Assembly (NCBI RefSeq): GCF_022458985.1
Contig: NC_061776.1
Coordinates: 2,951,075 to 3,015,074, forward strand
Source of the DNA: Mugil cephalus
Lineage: Eukaryota > Chordata > Actinopteri > Mugiliformes > Mugilidae
Reading direction: 5' to 3'
Length of the DNA: 64,000 bases
Made by a program: the position numbers and the translations under genes. A model generated the notes under the pieces. The model saw only the letters and a program-made list of their open reading frames with translations. It was not told where the DNA came from and did not search any database. Below, one piece after another: positions 1 through 11,154 of the stretch. The stretch's first letter is position 1; every line of letters starts with the position of its first letter.

Positions 1-604
1 ATCTTATTGTTTTTCTGGTCAATTGGAAACAGACCATAATGTCATTGGGGTTTATAAAAATTAATTCAGGAGCATCAAAAGAAACTCAGCTGATGTGAAT
101 ATTTGTCGAGGAGGATTCAGTGCTAGAAGGTGTCTGTAGGTTTTCGTCAAAGAGTCAGACTGACTTCTGTCACTGTGGTCCATCCACTAGACACGGTGAA
201 AAACACTCGTACAAAAACTGTTGAACTGTTTCTCTATGGAAGACTCAGAGCAGCAGCTGAACGAGGCTTGAGGTTTCTCCTCGTCAACCCTCTGTGGCTT
301 GTTTGAAGAGACGATAGCTCTTATCTGATGTGAATAAAGGTCAGGCTGATGTCACAGCGTTTACTTTGATGTTTAAATATGAGCCCAAATTAAAAATGTG
401 TCTAAAACCAGGTGGATGGAAATGGAAATAGAATCTATGAAGGTTGGAGTTAAATTATAAATCTCAGATCAATGGAGTGTAAACCTTTTAATTTATTTAT
501 GGTGTAAAAACAAAGTCTGATGAATTAGTTCCAACACTTCCTGTCTGCTCTGAACTGATGGACATAAATACAGTTCATTCATTCATAAAGATAGAAAAAT
601 GAGC

Positions 605-868
605 CTCCTTGGGGGCTGGTTGGAGATGATAGAAAGGCAACAGGAACTCAAATAACCACTGGTTCCCACCAAGGAATTCACACAGGCTCACCAACACTGG
701 ACAATAGACGACTGGAAAAACGTTGTCTGGTCTGATGAGTCTCAATTTCAGCTGCTACATTCAGATGTCAGGGTCAGAATTTAAACAACATGACAGCATG
801 GATCCATCCTGCCTTGTACCAACGGTTCAGGCTGGTGGTGGGGGTGTAATGGGGTGGGGTGGGGGGAT

Positions 869-921
<53 letters not shown>

Positions 922-1107
922 CATGGTTTAAATGCCACAGCCTACCATGTCCATCCCTTCATGACCACAGTGGACCATCTTCTGACTATCATGTCAACAT
1001 GGACCAAACCTCTGAGGAATGTTTCCAACACCTTGTAGAAAGTCTGACACCAAGAATTAAGGCAGTTCTGAAGGTGTACCTAATAAAGTGACCGGTGAGT
1101 GTGTATA
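605..1107 (+). mobile_element. Tc1/mariner-like transposon relic, copy 1
   Basis: The translated segment near 690-780 contains a DDWKNVVWSDESQF stretch, typical of the catalytic-domain region of Tc1-family transposases. The 3' end at about 1072-1107 reads like a terminal inverted repeat (ACCTAATAAAGTGACCGGTG). In-frame stops and a 52-nt G run replace the middle of the gene, so it is dead. The 5' end is missing. Confidence 0.65.
869..920 (+). repeat. 52-nt uninterrupted poly-G run
   Basis: Positions 869-920 are all G. In the sister duplicate the same junction (near 2675-2688) carries only a short G stretch followed by TGG, so the run appears to have expanded at an internal deletion joint of the transposon. 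Runs of this length are also prone to assembly or sequencing error. Confidence 0.9.
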
Positions 1108-1561
1108 GGGACGTGGAATATGGCAGCGAATCATAGGGTGATGAGTTAATAAGTTTAGCCTTGCTTTTTGAACTGATCTCCGTATATTCTTTGTTTTTCC
1201 TTTTTACTTCTAACTAAATAAACAAATGAATAAATAACGTAAACTAAACCTCCTGTCTGCTCACGGCCAGTTCATTAGGTACACTAGTGAATTCATTTCC
1301 ATCTAAATAATGTTGAGTTGATGGAGAAACAGAGTCAGAAAGGAGGTGATTGACCCAGATGAACCTGAAGGGTCTTTGCACATGGTTGTTGACGAAACGA
1401 GAAGCTCCTCATTGCATCAGTTGGATCAAGTTGGTCCTAACTTGTTGAATATCAGCAGAAAGATAATCACCATGACCTAATTATCCACCAGGAGGCTCTG
1501 GACTAGCTCAGTTACATCCAGGTGGAGGAGACTTTATTTTTTGTCCAGGCTGTGAATCTTT

Positions 1562-2955
1562 GTGGAGGATTCAGAGCTGGAAGGCCTCTGGAGGTTTTTG
1601 TCATAGAGTCAGACTGACTTCAGTCACTGTGGTACGTAGACACGGTGAAAAACACTCGTACAAAAACTGTTGAACTGTTTCTCTATGGAAGACTGAACAA
1701 CGGCAGCTGAACGAGGCTTGAGGTTTCCCCCATCAACCCTCTGTGGCTTGTTTGAAGAGATGAGAGCTTTTATCTGATGGGAATGAACGTCAGGCTGATG
1801 TCACAACGTTTACTTTGATGTTTAAATGTAGGTCAACAACTGCAGCTTTTTCAGAATCTAAATTAAAGATGAATTCAGTCAGAATATAAAAATATAGAAA
1901 ATATTCACTAATTAACATTTTCACTGCATGAATAATAATTTTATTTTAGTTGTCACAGTTTTCAGAATATGTCTCATCATTTTCTGCAGGAAAGTCTTGG
2001 ACCAGACTATTTCCTGGTCCAGAGCTATTTCCTGAATCTAGGACAGAGACTATATAATTTTGTGGACGACAGTCATGAAAACACTTCATGTTTCTTGGTA
2101 GTTCTCCTTTTTCTGTGCAAATTAAAAATGTGTCTAAAAAAGGTGGATGGAAATAGACCAGATTAAAACTGAAAGAAGACATGTCTTGTTAGAACTATTT
2201 ACAGAGAGTTAAATTATTATTAATTATTAGATCAATGGAGTTTAAACCTCTTCGTTTATTTATTTATGGTGTGGAAAACAGAGTTTGATGAATTAGTTCC
2301 AACACCTATATTAAATCTGTTCATTATACACCCACTGGCCACTTTATTAGGTACACCTGTTCAATTACTTGTTAACACAAATATCTAATCAGCCAAAAAC
2401 ATGCTGCAATACAAAGCATTTATTCATGTAGAGGTGATCAAGACAACTAACTGAAGTTCAAACATCAGCATCAGAATGAGGAAGAAAGAGGATTTGAGAG
2501 ACTTTGAACATGGTCTGGTTGGTGGTTGTTGGTCTGAGTATTTCACAAACTACTGATCTACTGGGATTTTAACTCACAACCATCTCTAGGGTTTACAGAG
2601 AATGGTCTGAAAAAGAGAAAATATCCAGTGAGCAGCAGTTGTTGATGTGAGAGGTCAGAGGAGAATGGGCAGACTGGGGGGTGGTCATGGTTTAAATGCC
2701 ACAGCCTACCTGAGGATTGTTGCTGACCATGTCCATCCCTTCATGACCACAGTGGACCATCTTCTGACTATCATGTCAATATGGACCAAACCTCTGAGGA
2801 ATGTTTCCAACACCTTGTAGAAAGTCTGACACCAAAAATAAATGAATAAATAATGTAAACTAAACCTCCTGTCTGCTCACGGCCAGTTCATTAGCTACAC
2901 TAGTGAATTCACTTCCATCCAAATAATGTTGAGTTGATGGAGAAACAGCGTCTGA
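1562..2955. repeat. Right unit of the diverged tandem duplication
   Basis: This is the second copy of the 112-1340 unit, matching it in order with scattered substitutions and an additional block of about 280 bp near 1846-2116. It contains the second Tc1-like relic. Short ORFs on both strands at 1946-2182 overlap each other and resemble no known protein. Confidence 0.65.
2326..2838 (+). mobile_element. Tc1/mariner-like transposon relic, copy 2
   Basis: A 5' terminal inverted repeat is present at about 2326-2359 (CTGGCCACTTTATTAGGTAC), followed by the 5' non-coding part and then an internal deletion to the same 3' segment found in copy 1 (TGGACCAAACCTCTGAGGAA). The 3' terminal repeat is lost. 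It cannot code for a transposase. Confidence 0.65.
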
Positions 2956-3019
2956 GAAGTGATTGACCTGGACATCTGCAATGGATCTCTACCTACAACT
3001 GGATCAGACCCAGGAACAG

Positions 3020-3086
3020 GAAGGATGGAAGGAAGGAAGGAAGGAAGGATGGAAGGAAGGATGGAAGGAAGAAAGGAAGGAAGGAT
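3020..3086. repeat. GGAA/GGAT microsatellite
   Basis: About 67 bp of GGAAGGAT and GGAAGGAA units between the duplication and the probable smg7 3' end. Confidence 0.9.
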
Positions 3087-3324
3087 GTCTCTTATTCAGG
3101 TTCATTTCTAGCAGTGGATGAATGAATGAGTTCAGGTTGTAGTCTTTAATGGGACCAGGACTCACTGTGTGTTCACACTGACCAAATAAATGAGGTCACA
3201 TTGGTTCCAGACCACCTCCACATGTGGACTGAGACCAGATCAGGGTCCAGACTGGGACTCTAGAAACCAGATCAGGGTTTTTGATCAAATGAGAGACGAG
3301 GACAGAGTGAAGTCACCGTTAACG

Positions 3325-5442
3325 TTTATTTAAAGGCTGATTCTGAAGGTCTACAGAGAGACAGGAACACAAAAAGCCTCCAAGTCAAACTCACATCTGG
3401 ACTTGAGTCCTCGATGCTTCTGGCCCAAAGTCGTCCTCACGTTCAACAATAGTTTATCTTTATTATTTTTCAAATACATTTCGTAAATGCGACATGAAAA
3501 GCACGATCACACAGAAAATAGACACGTCTCTTTGTGAAGAAAAAAAAGAAATAAAACCAAACACAGGCTGTGAACGACAGCAGAGAACTGAACTACTTCC
3601 TGCTTCCTCTTCTTCGTTGGTACCGCACAGGGCTGCGGCTTCCACTGACGCCTAGAGAGGTCAGAGGTCAGCTGACACCGAGCCAAGGCTGAAAGCACGC
3701 AAATAAAAACCAAGGCAGGAACTTTACACGAAGGAGCAGGAACCACCGGGAGTTCATCCGGGAGCTGGTTTTAGTCGAGAAGCTTCTTCACGTTCAGATG
3801 AACCAATAAAAAAATATAAATGTTTCCATCAGTCGACCGGTTTATTCTCCGGTTCATCAAGTGCCGTTTTTTTATTTAGTTTCTCTTCATGACAAACAGA
3901 ATATTTTTAGCTTCTGTGTCCGATTAATAATTCTTTAAAAGAAAAAAAAACATTATTGAGATGAAATGAGGCTCAAAAATCAAAGTCCTCATTTTAAACA
4001 TTGGGAACTGAGGTTTTGACTTTGAGTTCGTCCGTTTGTTAATTTATTATTTTCTTCACTTTGTTTGCTGCGGCTCATTGTTCAGATTTCAGGCTTCGGT
4101 TTCAATTAAAAGTTGCTCCCGCTCATAAAACTCCGCCCACACAAGCCCCGCCCACACATGCCCCGCCCACAGCCTGGTAGTGGACACAGCCCCCTTCGGC
4201 CTGTGGTGGTGGGACGGGACGGGACGGGGGGGGACCAGGGGGACGGGGGGAAGGCGTCAACACAGCTGCTTAAAACCAGTAAAAAGGCAGAACATGAACC
4301 AAAACAAAAACAGTAAAGAAACAGAGTAAATGCAGGTTAATTAAGCGAGCAGGGTTACACCTTTAGTCTCCTCTTCATAAATTAAGGAGAGAAGAAGAAG
4401 AAGAACACCGAAAATATCAAAGCAGGAAGCCAATAGAGCTAAAACTGCTACGAACAAATCACAAAGTACAGTTTCTTGTTAATATCTGCGTCTCTTGAAG
4501 CTAACAGTAATACTACCCTAAGATCCACAGGGTTCTTGTATTGGATTTTTTTATCTTTTTTTTTTGTTTTGTTCCTAGCCCCGCCCCCTTTCCCTCCCCT
4601 CCTCCCACGCCGTTCCAACTTCTGTCCACTCGCCGGCGTCTCTTCCTTCAAAAGACGAATTCTCGGCTAAGACTCGAGGTCCGTTTAAAGCCCAACTATG
4701 GCAATATATAGTTATTTATATATTTATATAGTCGCACTGGACTCTGCTCCTCCTGCCTCCAGCCAGAGAGAGAGAGAGAGAGCCTCCTCCTCCTCCTCCT
4801 CCTCGGTAATGAGAGTGAATGGAGATCAGAAATCCGGTCCATTATTGTGATTCCCCCCCAAACCCCCCGTTGGTCGACCACCTGAAACCCGACCACTGCT
4901 CCGTCCTCACTCTCCCACGACCCCGGTTCAGTCTGTGGCGACGAGGCGCTAAAAACCGAGCAGACGTCCGGGAGGTCGCTCATCGTCTTTTTTTTTTATT
5001 TTCAGACCAAAACTATGAAGGAAGGAGTTCGTTCTTTCTTTCGTTCGTTCGTTCTTGCAGATGAGAGGAGTGGTGGAGATGTGGTGGTGGTGGTGGTGGT
5101 GGTGGTGGTGGGGGGTTCCTCAAAGTTCAGATTCCCGCGGGTCGAGGGAAACCCTGCGGATGAGATCCCACGCCCTCCGATCCAGGAGGCGCGTCACCGC
5201 TCCTCGTCAGCGAGGGGGGGGTGGTCGTAGGGGGGTGGTGGTGATTCAGCCTCGTCGGGGGTCACGTCGCCTCCCCAGCCTCCACCGTTTAATTTCACCT
5301 TTGATTTGGAGCTCGTCAAACTTCTCTGGTTTCTCTGGTTTTGTCGTCATCGTCCCCCCCCCCCCTCCTCCATTCACGTTTTCTCCTGGTGGTGGGTTCT
5401 TGTTGACGTCCGGACACAAAGCGCCGCCTTCCCGGCCGCCGT
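3325..5442 (-). other. smg7: Probable smg7 3'UTR and downstream flank
   Basis: There is no other gene between the smg7 stop and the left-hand duplication. Several AATAAA signals on the minus strand (for example near 4996, 4043, 3839, 3458 and 3326) could end the transcript, so the 3'UTR may be 0.4-2.1 kb. The segment contains GGGAC-type repeats (about 4194-4250), GA and CCT runs (4767-4804) and a GGT run (5083-5113). ORFs in it are low-complexity shadows. Which polyA site is used cannot be read from sequence. Confidence 0.4.
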
Positions 5443-8400
5443 TCAGTGGGGGGGGTTCATGGCGCCGTGGCCTCGCTGCTGCTTCTGCTTCTGCTGCAGG
5501 AGGAGCTGCTCCAACGCCGACGGGCCCGGCTGCATCATAGAGCTGGACCAGATAGACTGGAGGGGGGAGGACAGGGGGGAGGACAGGGGGGAGGACAGGG
5601 GGAGGACGGGGGGGAGGACAGGGGGGGGGGGACGGGGGGGGAGGACGGGGGGGGAGGACAATATTTCAGAACACGTTTCACTTTGAGGACAATCTGTCTG
5701 AAAACTAGGTAATTAATTAAGGAAGGAAGGGAGGAAGGAAGGAAATGAGGGAGAGGAAGGAAAAGGAAAGGAAGGAAGAAAAAGGGAGGGAAGGAAAAAG
5801 GAAGGAAGGAAGAAAGGAAGGGAGGAATGAAGGAAGGAAGGAAGGAGGGAAGGAAGGAATGAAGGAGGAAGAGGAAGGAAGGAAAGGAAGGAGAAGAAAG
5901 AAGGAAAGGAAGGAAGGAAGAGGAAGGAAGGAAGGAGGAAAGGAAAAATGGAAGGAGAGGAAGGAAGAAAGAAGAAAGGAAGGAAGAATGGAAGAGGAAG
6001 GAGGAAGGAGGGAAGGAAAGGGAGGAGAAGGAAGATGGAGAGGAGAAGGAAGGAAGAAGAAGGAAGGAGGAAGAGAAGCAGGAGAGAGACAATAGTGGAA
6101 GGTGAGCGGGTCGGGTTGTGAACGAACCCGGTCTGAAATCGTGATATGTAAACATGAAGCAGAGCATGAACGTGTAGTGACACATCGTTGGGAGACAAAC
6201 CAGGAGGAGACGAACCTTGAGGCTGTCGAGCAGCACGGTGGAGGACGACTCCTCCATGGGAGACTCCTGGTTGGTCCAGGACGTCCCCGTGGACCCGGCC
6301 TGGTGCCAGCTGGAGTCTGAGGACGAGGAGGCGGCGGCGGTCGGGAGGTAGTCGAGGCCGAACCCACTGACGCCTCCTGGAGACGAGAACCAGACTCAGA
6401 CCAGCTGATACAACCCGGTTCACACGGGACCAGATCTACCAGGGTCAGTCAGAAACTACCGGGGACCCACGGTTATCACTGGTATCACTGGTTTCACTGG
6501 TATCACTGTGTTATCACTGTGTTATCACCGTTATCACCGTTATCACTGTGTTATCACTATTATCACTGTGTTATCACTGTGTTATCACAGTTATCACCGT
6601 GTTATCACCGTGTTATCACTGTGATCACTGTGTTATCACTGGTATCACTGTTATCACTGTGTTATCACTGTGTTATCACTGTGTTATCACTGTTATCACT
6701 GTTATCACTGTTATATCACTGTTATATCACTGTGTTATCACTGTGTTATCACTGTGTTATCACCGTGTTATCACCATGTTATCATCACCGTTATCACCGT
6801 TATCACCGTTATCACAGTGTTATCACTGTTTATCACTGTGTTATCACTGTGTTATCACTATTATCACTGTGTTATCACTGTTATCACTGTTATCACTATT
6901 ATCACTGTGTTATCACTGTTATCACTGTGTTATGACCGTTAGCACTGTTTTATCACTGTGTTATCACTGTGTTATCACTGTCATCACCGTTATCACTGTC
7001 ATCACCGGTATCACTGTGTTATCACCGTTATCACCATTATCACTGTTATCACAGATATCACTGTCATCACCGTTATCACCGCTATCACCATTATCACCGT
7101 GTTATCACCGTGTTATCACCGTGTTATCACAGTTATCACAGTTATCACAGATATCACTGTCATCACTGTCATCACTGTTATCACTGTTATCACCGTGTTA
7201 TCACTGTGTTATCACAGTTATCACAGTCATCACTGTCATCACTGTCATCACCGTTATCACCATTATCACCGTGTTATCACTGTTATCACAGATATCACTG
7301 TCATCGCCGTTATCACCGCTATCACCATTATCACCGCTATCACCATTATCACTGTGTTATCACTGTTATCACTGTGTTATCACTGTGTTATCACCGTTAT
7401 CACTGTGTTATCACTGTGTTATCACTGTGTTATCACTGTGTTATCACCGTTATCACTGTTATCACTGTGTTATCACTGTGTTATCACCGTTATCACCGTT
7501 ATCACCGTTATCACTGTGTTATCACCGTTATCACTGTGTTATCACTGTGTTATCACTGTGTTATCACTGTGTTATCACCGTTATCACCGTGATCACCGTG
7601 TTATCACCGTGTTATCACCGTGTTATCACCGTTATCACTGTTATCACTGTGTTATCACCGTTATCACTGTTATCACTGTGTTATCACCGTTATCACTGTG
7701 TTATCGCTGTTAACACCAACATGTGACGTATCTAATATGTTCACACAGATATAAATGCAGTGACTGATTTAATCACTGGCTCAGTCAGACATGGTTCAGT
7801 GACCAGGAATAAAGGACGAGGATGTGGTTTGTGTTATAATGTGTGTGTCTCTAGACTCACCGGTCTTGTCCGCCTTCCAGCGGTCCACCACCCGCCGGTC
7901 CCGGCTGTCCGGGGTCCCGATGGGTCCGAAGTTGGAGAAGGGCATGGCCCCGTGGTTGTGGGTGGGGGGGGAGGACGGCAGGCTGCTGGGGTTGGAGGAG
8001 TGAGGGGATTGGCTGGCCGGGGTGGAGTGGTCTACAATCAGAGACACGTGGACACGGAGACATCAGAGCTCAGTAACCATCATCTGTCAGGTTATAGCAA
8101 CTATGCTAATTAGCAGGTAACACAAAACAAGACAACAAGGATAAATAGAGACAACACACAAAACCCGCACACAGGCAGAGCACCTAACATATATACAGAA
8201 CACACAACACAATATATAAAATATATACACACACACACACACATATATACATATACACACACACACACATATAACATATACACACACAACACATATATTA
8301 CAACAATATACACACACAACATACACACACACATATAAATACACACACACACATATATATACATACACACACACACACACACACACATATATACATATAC

Positions 8401-11119
8401 ACACACACACACACACATATATATATACATATACACACACACACACACACACATATATATACATATACACACACACACACACATATATACATATACACAC
8501 ACACACACGTGTATATATATGTGTATATGTGTGTGTGTGTGTGTGTATATGTGTGTGTTGTGTGTGTGTGTGTGTATAGTGTGTGTGTGGTGTGTGGTGG
8601 TATTGTGTGTATATTGTGTGTGTGTGTGTGTGTATATACGTGTGTGTGTGTGTGTATATATGTGTGTGTGTGTGTATACGTGTGTGTGTGTGTGTGTATA
8701 TGTGTGTGTATATATATGTGTGTGTGTGTGTGTGTAAATGTGTGTGTGTGTGTATAACAGTAGTTCTTTGTACGTTGGGTCCTGTATGTTAGTTCCCTCT
8801 TTGCTGGGTGGAGGGGGAAGGAGGAGGAGGAGGAGGAGGAGAAGAGGAGGAGGAGCAGGAGGAGGAGGAGGAGGAGCAGGAGGAGCAGGAGGAGGAGAAG
8901 AGGAGGAGGAGCAGGAGGAGGAGGAGGAGGAGCAGGAGGAGGAGGAGCAGGAGCAGGAGCAGGAGGAGGAGGAGGATCAGGAGGAGGAGGAGGAGAAGAG
9001 GAGGAGGAGCAGGAGGAGGAGGAGCAGGAGCAGGAGGAGGAGGTGTACCTGAGCTGGCTGGAAGAGAAGGGGACCACGGAGTTCCCTCAAACAGGGAGTA
9101 GAGGGAGGCCTCCTGGTGCATCATGGGAGCGTCGGGCTTGGAGCTGGGGGGCAGGTTTTTGCCGTAGGCCTGACTGAAGATACTGTTCTGGTTGAACTCC
9201 TGGACACAAACACACACTCAGTTCATCACACGCTGTGCGCCCCCTGCTGGACCAAACACTGAACTACCGCTATTCAGAAATACACTTCACAGACTTAAAC
9301 TAATCATATGTTTTCAATATGTTGATTTACACAAGCTGAAGAAAACTCATCTAATCAAACTCATCTATATATATATAAACACTCGTTCCTCGTTCACTGA
9401 AAGAATATATACGATATATTTAATGTGTCATTTACATATACATATATATATAGATTTGACACTGGATAAACAAAGGACCTGAATAACTCACTTAATATTA
9501 TACAAAATAAATTAATAATAATGAACATAGAATAAAAGGAGGAGCAGGAGGAGGAGGTGGAGGAGGATGAGGAGGAGGAGGAGGTGGGGGAGGAGGAGGA
9601 GGACGAGGAGGAGGAGGAAAAGGGGGAGGACGAGGAGCAGGAGGAGGAGGAGGACGAGGAGCAGGAGGAGGAGGAGGTGGTGGAGGAGAAGGAGGAGGAC
9701 GAGGACGAGGACGAGGAGGAGGATGAGGAGGATGAGCAGGAGGAGCAGAAGCAGCAGGAGGAGCAGGAGCAGAAGCAGCAGGAGCAGGAGGAGCAGGAGG
9801 AGGAGGTCTGACCTGCATGGGGAAGCCGGCCATGGGCAGCAGGGAGGAGGTCTGACCCAGGACCTCGGAGCCGCTCTCCATCCTGTTCTGGTTCGGCAGC
9901 TGCAGAGACAACGGACGAGTTTCTGAAAATCAGCTCCATGAATCTATTTTAACTCGTACGTGGAAAATAAAAACAGGAGCCTCGTCTCTGAAACCACTTT
10001 ACACCCGACGCTGAAGAAAAACCAGTCATTCAGACGTGACTTTAAGGAACCAGACGGAGATTTACGGGTTTTAAAGGACTCAATGTTTGGGGAGTTTGTA
10101 AAGAGACAAAGTGTTTTATGAGATTTAAGCAGAAAAAGTTTTTATAGCAAACAAGGACGTTTTTGTCCTTAATGAAGGGACAGTAAATTAAACCGAGGGT
10201 TGAATGTGCTTTAAATAAACCTGTGTGATAGCGTCTGTACATAGAAGCATAAATACAGGTAAATACACGTTCTATCTTATTATTATTATTATTATCTACA
10301 GCTGTGTTATTATTATTTATATCTGGCTGCAGGTTCAGCTGAAATCATTAATGTCTGTTCACACGTTCTAAGAGGCTTTAAACTCAGATCAGACGGTCAC
10401 TGCTGTTTCATAAGAAGGTGTTAGAGGCGGTGAACATTCAGGCTGGGACGGATGGACGGATGATGGAGGGACGGATGGACGGAGGGATGGACGGATGGAT
10501 GGATGGAGGGATGGATGGATGGAGGGATGGACGGGGGGGGGGGTCAGCAGGGATGAAAGGATGATGAATGAATGAAGGCAGACGAAGGAGGAGAAGACAG
10601 AAGTGCTACATACAAATATATTTGGTCCAGGAGCAGAGCTCAGAGGACCGGCCAAGGCCTGGAAGAAATCAGGAGGCTTAGAAAAGACGAGCTCCTCCTC
10701 CTCCTCAAAATCTGCTAGAGTTTTTAACAGGTCGGGAGGTAGAAGAGGCGAGCTCTTGTTGTCCTATGAGAGACGGAGAGGAAGGAGGAAGGAGGAGGGA
10801 GGAAAGAGAGGATAAAACCAGAGACAAAGAAAGAAGGGACGCCAGTGAGACCGAGGTGAAGAGAAGGAAAGAAGCTTCGTCTCATTAAGGACCGGCACTA
10901 GTCCCAGCCTACCTCAAAGGGGGGTCCCCTGGACCCGGCGGGGGCGTCCTGCTCCGAACACATGCCCCCTGGTGGAGGCCTCCTCATCCTGTCGGCCACC
11001 ACGGCCAGACCCTCCCCCATCCGGTAGGAGGGCTCCCAGTAGAAGTCAGGATACTTGGAGCTGCACAAGCATTAGACACAAGTAAGAAAACAGCATCAAT
11101 GATTCCCAGGCACAGACAC

Positions 11120-11154
<35 letters not shown>

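Larger units (their letters stand above)
112..1340. repeat. Left unit of a diverged tandem duplication
   Basis: Blocks at about 120-400, 388-505, 925-1035 and 1216-1335 recur in the same order at about 1569-1845, 2117-2312, 2688-2830 and 2838-2950. The offset changes from about 1.45 to 1.7 kb because the right copy carries extra DNA. The unit includes a Tc1-like relic. No host gene is seen in it. Confidence 0.65.

Noticed and set aside
723-1091. 122-codon ORF with a polyglycine tract
   Set aside because: It crosses a broken Tc1-like element and the 52-G run. The Gly tract is a homopolymer artefact.
5535-6423. Minus-strand ORFs of 216-240 codons rich in Phe, Leu, Ser and Pro
   Set aside because: The first codons belong to the smg7 exon at 6216-6376; the remainder reads through the intron GGAA/TTCC tract.
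6548-7726. 392-codon ORF (and 251, 207 and 138 codons in other frames)
   Set aside because: Produced by stop-free TTATCAC repeats. It lies inside a smg7 intron on the opposite strand and has no start context or domain.
8298-9217. ORFs rich in Cys/Val, Thr/His or Ser/Pro around the AC/GT and GGA arrays
   Set aside because: Simple-sequence translation. Only residues from the smg7 exon at 9049-9199 are real.
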